23,471 nt of DNA from a virus. This document shows, in pieces, positions 13,772 through 21,794 of this stretch. The notes beneath the pieces were generated by a model. The model did not search any database and was not told the DNA's origin. It saw only the letters and a list, made by a program, of their open reading frames with translations. A program made the translations under genes and the position numbers. Every line of letters starts with the position of its first letter. The stretch's first letter is position 1. The stretch spans positions 1 to 23,471 of the IMG/VR virus record IMGVR_UViG_3300020207_000171; one strand, given 5' to 3'.

Positions 13772-13790
13772 TTAAAAGGAGAAAATAACT

Positions 13791-14243
13791 ATGGCTCTAA
13801 AATCAGATAGATATGAACTACAGACCGACATTAGCTTTTTCTACAATGACACTGCGACCACTCGCGGTTGCTTAGTTGGTCATGGTGCTACTGCTGGTAC
13901 TGGCGCAGCTATGGATCAGGGCGTAAATCTTTGCGTCAAGTCCACTTCGGCTGCCCCTCTCGGCATCCTTCTTAACGATGTCGTAGACAAAGATTTAACT
14001 CGTACTCATCTCAATCAGTACAAGGATGAAGTACAAAAGGGTGGTAAGGTTACTGTCCTTCGTAAAGGTTACGTTGTAACTAACAACATTACCAATCCTA
14101 GCGACTGCGGCGCTGGCGAAACAGCTTATCGTTGCGACGATGTTGCTGGAAACGTTGCATCTTCTGGCACTGTTGCCGTTGGTGTATTCCTTTCAGCTCC
14201 TGATGCTGATGACTACGCCAAAGTCGAAGTCAACCTTCCCTGA
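13791..14243 (+). CDS. Small head protein, decoration or cement candidate
   Basis: This 150-residue protein is rich in Gly, Ala, Thr and Val and looks like a beta-barrel domain (CLVGHGATAGTGAAMDQGVN, about 27-46; GGKVTVLRKGYVVTNNI, about 84-100; a long Gly/Ala/Val run at 120-135). Between scaffold and major capsid gene, this is the usual place of a head decoration or cement protein, which sits on the outer shell and stabilises it. The assignment rests on position and composition. AAAAGGAG lies before the ATG, and the strength of that site suits a protein needed in hundreds of copies. Confidence 0.6.
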   Translation: MALKSDRYELQTDISFFYNDTATTRGCLVGHGATAGTGAAMDQGVNLCVKSTSAAPLGILLNDVVDKDLTRTHLNQYKDEVQKGGKVTVLRKGYVVTNNITNPSDCGAGETAYRCDDVAGNVASSGTVAVGVFLSAPDADDYAKVEVNLP

Positions 14244-14273
14244 ACTTAATATAATTAAAGGAGAAAACTAATT

Positions 14274-15281
14274 ATGCCAATTAACGAAAGACCTAGTGAT
14301 GAATTCATCAATCTCCTACGTAAGTCGGGGGATGCGGATGTAAATTTGGCTCAAGCTGCACAGCGAGAATTCGCTAAAGCTCTTGAGTTACCACTACGCA
14401 AGGGCGTCCTTGCTGGAAATATTCTTGGTAATATTTTCGAAACTGTGAACGTAGAAGCTGGTTCAACTACTGAATTTCCTCTTGATCTAATCAGCCCCGG
14501 CCTTGAAGGTGAGCATGTCGCTTATACTAATCCCGGTCATGGTAGAATTCCAGAGCGTTCGGTTGAAAGCGATTACGTCATGATTCCAACTTACAACATT
14601 GCTTCATCGGTTGATTATCTTCTCCGATACGCAAGAGAAGCTCGTTGGGATATTGTTGGTCGAGCCATGCAGGTCATGGAAGCCGGTTTCACGAAGAAGA
14701 TTAACGACGACGGCTGGCACACGCTTCTAGCAGCTGGCGTTGATCGCAATATTCTTGTTTATGACGGCGATGCAACCGAAGGTCTCTTTACCAAGAGATT
14801 AGTTTCTTTAATGCAGACTGTAATGCGTCGTAATTCTGGTGGTAATAGCGCTTCAGTTGGTCGTGGACGACTTACTGACCTCTATGTTTCACCAGAAGCA
14901 TTAGAAGACATTCGTAATTGGGGATTAGATCAAGTTGACGAAGTTACTCGTCGTGAGATCTATTCCGCTCCAGAAGGCGGCGCTCCAATTACTAGAATCT
15001 TTGGTGTCAACGTCCATGACCTCGATGAACTTGGCGAAGGTCAAGAATATCAGTCATTCTTCGCTGATCAGCTTGGTGGACAGCTACAGTCCTCAGACAG
15101 AGAACTTGTTGTTGGCCTAGATCAGTCAAGCAATGACAGCTTTGTTATGCCCGTTAAGGAGCAGCTACAGGTCTTTGAAGACCCAACTCTCCACCGCCAG
15201 CAGAGAGCTGGTTATTATGGCTGGACAGAGCTTGGCTTTGGTGTTTTAGATAACAGAAGAATTATCCTCGGATCATTCTAA
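14274..15281 (+). CDS. Major capsid protein
   Basis: Main building block of the head shell, likely with the HK97 fold. At 335 residues the length is typical. The N-terminal arm is helical (FINLLRKSGDADVNLAQAAQ), and the rest shows mixed beta sheet and a long central helix (about 125-145: IVGRAMQVMEAGFTKKINDD). DLYVSPEALEDIR near residue 203 and the C-terminal half with Y..W...GF..LDNRRII resemble phage capsid proteins. The assignment rests on place after scaffold, very strong ribosome site (AAAGGAG), richer GC and codon choice than the neighbours, and a strong terminator immediately downstream, all of which fit a very highly expressed gene. Confidence 0.85.
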   Translation: MPINERPSDEFINLLRKSGDADVNLAQAAQREFAKALELPLRKGVLAGNILGNIFETVNVEAGSTTEFPLDLISPGLEGEHVAYTNPGHGRIPERSVESDYVMIPTYNIASSVDYLLRYAREARWDIVGRAMQVMEAGFTKKINDDGWHTLLAAGVDRNILVYDGDATEGLFTKRLVSLMQTVMRRNSGGNSASVGRGRLTDLYVSPEALEDIRNWGLDQVDEVTRREIYSAPEGGAPITRIFGVNVHDLDELGEGQEYQSFFADQLGGQLQSSDRELVVGLDQSSNDSFVMPVKEQLQVFEDPTLHRQQRAGYYGWTELGFGVLDNRRIILGSF

Positions 15282-15306
15282 TTATTATTTAATACCTAAA
15301 GCGACT

Positions 15307-15342
15307 AAAAGCCACCTTCATTAGATTGGGGGTGGCTTTTTT
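15307..15342 (+). terminator. Strong rho-independent terminator
   Basis: AAAAGCCACC (15307-15316) pairs perfectly with GGTGGCTTTT (15331-15340) across a 14-base loop, ending in a run of six T (15337-15342). It ends the head gene transcript about 25 bases after the capsid stop codon and divides the head module from the fibre module. Confidence 0.88.
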
Positions 15343-15352
15343 GTGTATTAAT
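15342..15352 (+). promoter_or_regulatory. Possible promoter after terminator
   Basis: TGTGTATTAAT follows the terminator T-run, 43 bases before the next gene. It resembles the promoter candidates at 1951-1960 and 12275-12284. Some promoter is needed here if the preceding terminator is efficient. No convincing -35 box is visible. Confidence 0.3.
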
Positions 15353-15394
15353 AGTTAGATTGTTTATTTCTGGAACACCTTTAGGAGAAAGAAT

Positions 15395-16096
15395 ATGGCT
15401 GCATTATCGGACTATCTTGAGAGTATAATATTGAACTTTATTTTCAGGGGAGGAACTTTTACCAAGCCAAGTAATGTATCTGTAGCACTTTTAAATGAGG
15501 TTCCTAAAGACAATGATGATGGCTCAACTATGGGCGAAGTTTTGAACTTTATAACCAATGAAGCTGGCGCTGAAGTCTCTACCCAGTACGCTAGAGTAAG
15601 TCTGGGAGACCCTTCAGAGAATGGCAACACAAAATGGTCTGATGTTGGAGATGATCCGTCTTCTGTTTATTATACTCATACTGAAAACCTTCCAGCGTCT
15701 GGATTTTATTACCCTCTGTATCTTGAGGAGTCTAGGGCTGTTCAGGCTTCTGACGGTAATGGCGTTGAATCATATGTTTTCCCGGAACATCCCGCCACTA
15801 CTTTTTACAAGCCTGTAAGTGTGGGAGCTATTAACGCTGTCACAAATCCAGATCCAGACGAAATTATTTACAGGTTTTACGACGGAAACGGTTTTATACA
15901 AAATAAATCAAATATTACATTTGAACAAGCTGGCAAAGGTGGCTGGGGAACGATCAAAGCGGTAGCCTTAATGGATAGTGAAACCTACGGGGAAGGCAAT
16001 ATTTTAATGTACGCCCCTCTAGAGGTAGAAAAATCAGTTGGCGAAGGCGATATAGTTCAGTTCATCCCGTCACAATTAGAAATCAGCTTAAAGTAA
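15395..16096 (+). CDS. Tail-fibre-family virion protein
   Basis: The N-terminus (MAALSDYLESIILNFIFRGG followed by FTKPSNVSVALL) and the C-terminus (NITFEQAGKGGWGTIKAVAL ... YAPLEVEKSVGEGDIVQFIP) match a widespread phage family usually annotated as tail-fibre or virion proteins, whose members run ALSDYLExxLLDxxF, YARVxV, ITFPxA...WGTVxxFxxFDA and GDTVxFxxGxLxxxL. Here the middle (about residues 85-170) is an insertion relative to the short members (commonly about 130 to 150 residues). A place in the virion is likely; the exact site is not fixed. AGGAG lies a few bases upstream, and the gene follows the terminator, so it opens the fibre module. Confidence 0.65.
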   Translation: MAALSDYLESIILNFIFRGGTFTKPSNVSVALLNEVPKDNDDGSTMGEVLNFITNEAGAEVSTQYARVSLGDPSENGNTKWSDVGDDPSSVYYTHTENLPASGFYYPLYLEESRAVQASDGNGVESYVFPEHPATTFYKPVSVGAINAVTNPDPDEIIYRFYDGNGFIQNKSNITFEQAGKGGWGTIKAVALMDSETYGEGNILMYAPLEVEKSVGEGDIVQFIPSQLEISLK

Positions 16097-16097
16097 T

Positions 16098-19000
16098 ATG
16101 ATTATTCCAAAAGAAATTCTTGTAAGAAATATCAAGGAAGATATATTAGATAATTCTGTAGGCGCTGTTTCGCCGCAGGATATAAGAAGAAATCTTTTAG
16201 ACATTATTGACTCTGTAAGTCTTTTAACAGAGTACAATGACTTAAACTCTCAAAACTTTTCGACTGCTGACTTACGCACACTCAGGGCTGGAGAAGAAAC
16301 TCTCTCTAAAAGAAAATCTGTTGGTTATAGCAGTGTTGATAATGTTGCTGTTGGCTACTCCGCTTTAAAATCTCAGATTGACGCAAAGCAAAATGTTGCA
16401 GTCGGATCTTTTGCTTTAAATTGCAACATGTATGGCCCAGACAATGTTGCTGTTGGATTTCACGCTCTTGGTAGCAATATTAACGGTTATGGTAATATTG
16501 GCATTGGTAGCTACTCCCTTAATAACAATAAAGAGGGAAATTTTAACATAGCAATCGGTCAGGGCGCTGGATATTACGTAAACAGAAATGAAAGCTATCA
16601 GTTTTTCTTAGCCTCTCATGCTGTAACTGAAGATTCTATATGTGAAAACAAGAATGGACAAGGGCTTATCCCCCTCCTAAAAGGAGACTTGTCATCCAAT
16701 AATCTTAGGTTAGGTATTGGCGTCCGAACTCTCCATGAAGGAGCTGCTCTTCAGGTTGCTGGAAATATACACCCATCCGTAACGAATACATTCTCTTTAG
16801 GTAGTAGTGATTTTAGAATTAAAAATCTCTATCTTCAAAGCTCAATAAACTATAGTAATAATGATTATATTCAGTATAGCGAAATTTCTAGACGTTTTAC
16901 TTTAAGTAACTCTACAACCATTAATGATTCTTTAGATGTAAAAAATAACCTAGTAGTTACTAACAACATATCTAGTCCTAATGGTCACCTTTCTGTTGGC
17001 TCTTATGTATCAGCCACCTCTGGTATATTTAGTGATAATTTATTACTTAGTGGACATGTGTTTCCAGAAAACACTCTTTCAAAAAATCTTGGAGATAGAA
17101 GACAGGAGTGGATGAATGGTCATATATACAACATTTATTCAAGAGGTGTTGCTAAGTTTAACGTTTTTCACGCCGAAGAACAAAGTCATTTTAGAAACAA
17201 AACTATATATTTAGGCTCAACTGGAGACCTTGAAACTTTAGATGGTGGTGGCGTTTCTGATTTATACGAAAATTTTGACCCGACCGATAACAACCAAGAT
17301 CCAAATACTCACTCTCAATATTTACTAGATGAAGATCTCATTGGTGCTGGTTTTAAGATTGGCTCTAGCGGAGTTGATTATTTAAGATTATACGAACTAA
17401 CATTCAGGTCTAGAAATGAAACTTGGAACAATCTTTCCATTGACGATCCATATTCAAGATCTTCTTGGTTTTCAAATATTAGTCTAGAGACAGCTTCTGG
17501 AAGACATGTCAAAACAGACCGAATCATAAATAGTGATTCAGTAGGAATGTTTACATATAACAACGACTTAGGTTTCTTCATAGAAAGCGGAGTCTCTTAC
17601 CTATCAGAAGAAAATGGTCACTTAGATAGATCTGGACTTGGTGATTTTAACATAATATCTCCAATAGAAGAACTAGACAACTATACAATATCTATACAAT
17701 CTCCTAAAAGTCAAGTTAATTTATTTCAAACATTCCTTGAGAATACTGAATCCATCCATCTTGATTTAGATCAGAAAGAAAAAATCACTGGATTTAAAAC
17801 TGGCTACATTTCAGATTCTCAATTGCCTTTACCGAACTTTTTTAATGAACAAGCTGGTCAAAGACCAAATAGATACATCATATCTTCATACAACGACTCA
17901 TCTTTCGCCAAAAGGTGTTTCACTTTACTTCAGGATCAAACTGAAGGATATGTAGGTATTAGTAATTTTGATTATTCTGAATCAATGCTTCCAGACACAA
18001 TACTTAATGTTAGAAGTACTGGAAACGCTGTAGTCAGAGTAACAGCTGAAAATCAAAACGATACCGAAGCAAGTTTAGAGCTTCTTGGTGGAGCAAACTG
18101 TAAAGATGATGGCGTTTCCTTACAGTACATTAAAAGTAGCGGAGTTTTTCACCTTAATACATTCAGAAATTCTGTAGAATATAACTCTCTAACAATAAAC
18201 GATTCAAGCGGTCATATTGCTATACTAAACAAGTATATGAATTCAAATGCAATGCTGTCGCTTGGTGATGACGATCACACAGATGCGGTTATAAGCATTA
18301 GGCACTCATCTGGTGTCCCAGTAGCTACTGAAAATTATGGACAAATATTCACCAGAGAAGTACAAGACTTAGACGTTCAAAGCACCCTACTGTCTTTCAT
18401 GGATAGTAGCGGAAACTTGTTTAATGTAGACCTTACTGCAACTAGTTTTGATGGAAGCACGGTAGATAAGCCACTAGCCTTAGACACTAAAGGAAATACT
18501 TTTGGTGGCATTAGATCGCCGCTGTCAAGAAATAATATAACTGCCTCCACCGTTAATAATACTGCTATCGGATACGAGGCTTGTTCCAATATTCTAGATG
18601 GTACTAATAATACCTGCCTTGGATACAGATCTGGAAAGTATATAGAAAATGGTTTTGGTAATGTATATTTAGGCTCAAATCTTGGATCAGAAAACACTTC
18701 TCAGTCTATCGTTATCGGTACTAATCTTTCTACTTCTTCTAACGAACTAGCAATTGGTCACGGCCAAGAACCTTTGATTAACGGATCTTTTACAAGTAAG
18801 TATGTTAATATAAACAATACTCTTAAAATTGACAATGCTCTAACTATATCAAAAAATTCCGTTCTCTTTACAGATAAAATTTCTTTTAATAGTTCAAGCT
18901 TAGAGTATCTTTCTCTTGAAAGCAATAATGCTAAGTTTTCCACAAATGTTTCAATTTTAGGAACTTTATCCTTTGCTAACGGTACTTCCATATCTAATGC

Positions 19001-19376
19001 TAATTTCTTAAATGACATAGCTCTAAATAGTCAATCAATTCAGCAGACAAATAATAGAATCTCAACAAACGAGACATCATTTAATCAGTTAAAAAACAAT
19101 GTAGATACTTTTATAATTGAGGGAGTGGTAGAACAGAATATTAGATTTGATGACTTACCCAATTCTTTCAATGATACTCCTTTACAGTTTTACATCAGGA
19201 AAAAAGTAGTTGACTCATCTAATAATTTTGTAAATGCTCCTTCTACGCCAACTTCTCCAAATCTCGTTCTCATAACACTTAGAGATCCTCACATAAACGT
19301 TAGACAGGGAGACTATGTAATAGCAATACGGGTTAATGGCGAATACAGGCCAATAGCCGTAACAGGACCACCGTGA
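16098..19376 (+). CDS. Long fibre protein with YadA/Hep_Hag-like repeats
   Basis: This 1092-residue protein is probably a trimeric fibre. Residues about 80-160 hold repeats of the form NVAVGYSALKS, NVAVGSFALN, NVAVGFHALG, NIGIGSYSLN and NIAIGQGAGY, the Hep_Hag/YadA-head pattern that forms a left-handed parallel beta roll. A second cluster (about 819-890) reads NTAIGYEACS, NTCLGYRSGK, NVYLGSNLGS. Between them lie long beta-rich segments with short blocks like LNVRSTGNAVVRV. Near the end comes a short coiled coil (SQSIQQTNNRISTNETSFNQ) and a beta terminal domain. The N-terminal 40 residues are likely the attachment. It starts two bases after the previous stop with a weak ribosome site, so it is coupled. 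No intramolecular chaperone domain is recognised. Confidence 0.75.
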   Translation: MIIPKEILVRNIKEDILDNSVGAVSPQDIRRNLLDIIDSVSLLTEYNDLNSQNFSTADLRTLRAGEETLSKRKSVGYSSVDNVAVGYSALKSQIDAKQNVAVGSFALNCNMYGPDNVAVGFHALGSNINGYGNIGIGSYSLNNNKEGNFNIAIGQGAGYYVNRNESYQFFLASHAVTEDSICENKNGQGLIPLLKGDLSSNNLRLGIGVRTLHEGAALQVAGNIHPSVTNTFSLGSSDFRIKNLYLQSSINYSNNDYIQYSEISRRFTLSNSTTINDSLDVKNNLVVTNNISSPNGHLSVGSYVSATSGIFSDNLLLSGHVFPENTLSKNLGDRRQEWMNGHIYNIYSRGVAKFNVFHAEEQSHFRNKTIYLGSTGDLETLDGGGVSDLYENFDPTDNNQDPNTHSQYLLDEDLIGAGFKIGSSGVDYLRLYELTFRSRNETWNNLSIDDPYSRSSWFSNISLETASGRHVKTDRIINSDSVGMFTYNNDLGFFIESGVSYLSEENGHLDRSGLGDFNIISPIEELDNYTISIQSPKSQVNLFQTFLENTESIHLDLDQKEKITGFKTGYISDSQLPLPNFFNEQAGQRPNRYIISSYNDSSFAKRCFTLLQDQTEGYVGISNFDYSESMLPDTILNVRSTGNAVVRVTAENQNDTEASLELLGGANCKDDGVSLQYIKSSGVFHLNTFRNSVEYNSLTINDSSGHIAILNKYMNSNAMLSLGDDDHTDAVISIRHSSGVPVATENYGQIFTREVQDLDVQSTLLSFMDSSGNLFNVDLTATSFDGSTVDKPLALDTKGNTFGGIRSPLSRNNITASTVNNTAIGYEACSNILDGTNNTCLGYRSGKYIENGFGNVYLGSNLGSENTSQSIVIGTNLSTSSNELAIGHGQEPLINGSFTSKYVNINNTLKIDNALTISKNSVLFTDKISFNSSSLEYLSLESNNAKFSTNVSILGTLSFANGTSISNANFLNDIALNSQSIQQTNNRISTNETSFNQLKNNVDTFIIEGVVEQNIRFDDLPNSFNDTPLQFYIRKKVVDSSNNFVNAPSTPTSPNLVLITLRDPHINVRQGDYVIAIRVNGEYRPIAVTGPP

Positions 19377-19388
19377 TAAGGAATATAC

Positions 19389-21794
19389 ATGTCTCACGAA
19401 TGCGAACCAACCGGATGTTTTAGGTCTGATCAAAGATCTAGAAGAATAAGATCTGCTCCGCAGAATGATGCCTATACGTCTGTATTCACGACAACAACTA
19501 CCTCCACGACAACTCAAACAACATTACCTCCACAATTTCTATTTGATGAAATAGTTATACCAGATTCCGGGTCTCATATTGGATGCCCTTCATTTGGTAC
19601 TACATTGCCACCCATGTATTTTGACGCTTTTGGTGGCGATCAACAGTTTTCTAGTGGCAATATGATATTTCATCAGTTTTTTAATGATGGAATATTCTAT
19701 ATATCTCCTTATTCTGATGAAAATTTCGAATACGCCAAAATAGAATTCTTAATGGTTGGTGGCGGCGGTGGCGGTGGACCATTTGACGGCGGCGGTGGCG
19801 GCGGCGGTGGTGGTGTTAAGCGTAGTTCTTTCAATTTTCCAAAAGGTGCTTACAGCATAAAAATTGGAAAAGGTGGACAATCAGGCGCAGACGGAGAAGA
19901 GACTTCAATAAAAGAGATAGGAATAAGATCTATTGGTGGAGGCGCTGGTGGCACACCGTTTGAATCTAATGCTCATGATGGAGCTAATGGTGGCGGCGCT
20001 GGTGGTCGCAGCGATAGCTCTGGAGGATTAGGTCTCGGCGGATACAACGGTGGATCTTCATCATCAAACTACGGTGGAGGTGGAGGTGGAGGCGCTGGCG
20101 AAGATGGAAAAAACGCACCATTTAACGACGATAATTCTATCTTACGCTCCGCAGGTTCTGGTGGAAATGGAGCTGCTATTACTTTTGATTACAAATCTTA
20201 CAAGCACTACGGCGGTGGAGGTGCTGGAGACGATTTTGGTGGATTAGTATTAAATAGAAGCTTAGGCGGTGGAGGTGGCACAATATATAAAGATGGCATA
20301 GACGGCCTTGGTGGCGGTGGCGCTGGCAATGGGGGTCGTGGTGGAAAGGGATTTTGTTTGATTGGTTATATTCCAGTAACAACGCCCGCCCCCACAACCA
20401 CGACAACGCTACCACCAACCCCGCCTAGTCCAGTAGAAAATCTTTCAGCAACAGGTGAATTTCAAAAAATTACATTACGTTGGAATGATCCTACTGATTT
20501 TGGATCTTCTCCAATTTCTTCATATACTTTTAGGATTTTAGACATATCAAACACACTACTTAATTCTATCACTATTTCAGCTGAGTCTGTAGAAGAGGTT
20601 GCGGTCAATATTGGTTCAGATTTATTTGTAACAAAAGTGTATTCATTATTAAGTTTAGAAAACCAAACCACCTACAAAATAGAAGTTATTGCCTCTAATA
20701 GCGCAGGCGATAGCATTCCGTCTTCAGCTTCAGCAACTACTGTTACTACAACTACAACTACTACAACTTTATCGCCAGATTCATTATCTTTCTCCATGTC
20801 TTTTGATGGGTCTATCGGGTTCGGAACAATTGAACCAGCTGCCATTACTTTAAACGGCAATGCTGGCAGTAGAAAAACCGCAAACGCAACAATAACGGCA
20901 ACAGAAGGATATGTATTTTATGAAGATCCATTTATAGATATTTTTGGAGATGGTGCTTCAAGTGTTCTTTATGATGAAATATCTGTAAACAAAGATGCAG
21001 ATAATTCTAAAATTTATCTTGGTATACCTTTCATTATGCCTGACAGGCCGCTAACAAATGCCCTTACCTATATAAACATTAGTGGTGTAACACCAACTAC
21101 TACTACAACAACTACTACAGATCAGCCAATCATACCGTTTTGTGAAAAACTATATCATACTGCTGAATTTGTTCTCAATGAAGATAACACCTATTCCAAG
21201 CCTTCAGACTCTGAAGCATTACTGAATCCATTGCAGATTTTTGTATCTAATTCTCAATTTCCAGCTAGTATCGCAGGGTCTATAAGTGAAACGGTCAATA
21301 AGGCTGGAGAGCCTTGGTATAACGGTATTTACTTTGAACTGCCACGGTCTATAGACACGCACGAAGAATACGTAGACTCTCTTCCGAGCAATTATAACTT
21401 ACGCCTTCTAGATCCACAAACCGGAGCCGAATTTAGAAACACAAATTACTTTTTATTTTATCCAGAACCTCAAAACAATAGCATTGACACTGTTCGTTCT
21501 TTCTTTGTGGAACAAGATGATGCTGGTGTACGATATGTAGAAATGAGAATATCCTTTGACTATATTTGTTCTGTAACAAACTTTAATCAATTTGGCGACG
21601 GAGATGACGATATAGATGGCTTTATGGTCATAGAAGTTCTTGAGTTTAATGGCTCTCAAAGAACACTGCTATCTTCCAGTGTTGTTAACAAATTTAACTT
21701 TAGATATGTCGGAAGTTTTACAACCATCAATAGCAATAAAACTTATCACTACATGTTAGACTTTGGAACAAGAGAAAATATAGTAGGTGTATAA
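19389..21794 (+). CDS. Multi-domain glycine-rich fibre or adhesin protein
   Basis: This 801-residue protein is made of separate domains joined by polythreonine linkers. After a short N-terminus and linker one (about 34-43) there is a lead domain. A glycine-rich region follows at about 122-325 (MVGGGGGGGPFDGGGGGGGG onward), resembling the polyglycine-sandwich tips of phage adhesins such as T4-type gp38. After linker two (331-343) comes a fibronectin-III-like domain (about 347-450: PSPVENLSATGEFQKITLRW with ...TTYKIEVIASNSAGDS). Linkers three and four (450-460 and 568-578) flank a beta domain, and the last 220 residues are a further unrecognised domain. Host recognition is the probable role. 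AAGGA lies 7 bases before the ATG. Confidence 0.7.
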   Translation: MSHECEPTGCFRSDQRSRRIRSAPQNDAYTSVFTTTTTSTTTQTTLPPQFLFDEIVIPDSGSHIGCPSFGTTLPPMYFDAFGGDQQFSSGNMIFHQFFNDGIFYISPYSDENFEYAKIEFLMVGGGGGGGPFDGGGGGGGGGVKRSSFNFPKGAYSIKIGKGGQSGADGEETSIKEIGIRSIGGGAGGTPFESNAHDGANGGGAGGRSDSSGGLGLGGYNGGSSSSNYGGGGGGGAGEDGKNAPFNDDNSILRSAGSGGNGAAITFDYKSYKHYGGGGAGDDFGGLVLNRSLGGGGGTIYKDGIDGLGGGGAGNGGRGGKGFCLIGYIPVTTPAPTTTTTLPPTPPSPVENLSATGEFQKITLRWNDPTDFGSSPISSYTFRILDISNTLLNSITISAESVEEVAVNIGSDLFVTKVYSLLSLENQTTYKIEVIASNSAGDSIPSSASATTVTTTTTTTTLSPDSLSFSMSFDGSIGFGTIEPAAITLNGNAGSRKTANATITATEGYVFYEDPFIDIFGDGASSVLYDEISVNKDADNSKIYLGIPFIMPDRPLTNALTYINISGVTPTTTTTTTTDQPIIPFCEKLYHTAEFVLNEDNTYSKPSDSEALLNPLQIFVSNSQFPASIAGSISETVNKAGEPWYNGIYFELPRSIDTHEEYVDSLPSNYNLRLLDPQTGAEFRNTNYFLFYPEPQNNSIDTVRSFFVEQDDAGVRYVEMRISFDYICSVTNFNQFGDGDDDIDGFMVIEVLEFNGSQRTLLSSSVVNKFNFRYVGSFTTINSNKTYHYMLDFGTRENIVGV

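Noticed and set aside
14250-14255. TATAAT before the major capsid protein gene.
   Set aside because: No -35 box at any usual spacing and the gap is only 30 bases with a strong ribosome site; may be chance in AT-rich DNA, although a late promoter cannot be excluded.
19754-20360. Repeated GGT/GGC/GGA triplets considered as a CRISPR-like or tandem repeat array.
   Set aside because: They are glycine codons in an open frame of a long protein, with irregular spacing and no conserved repeat unit.
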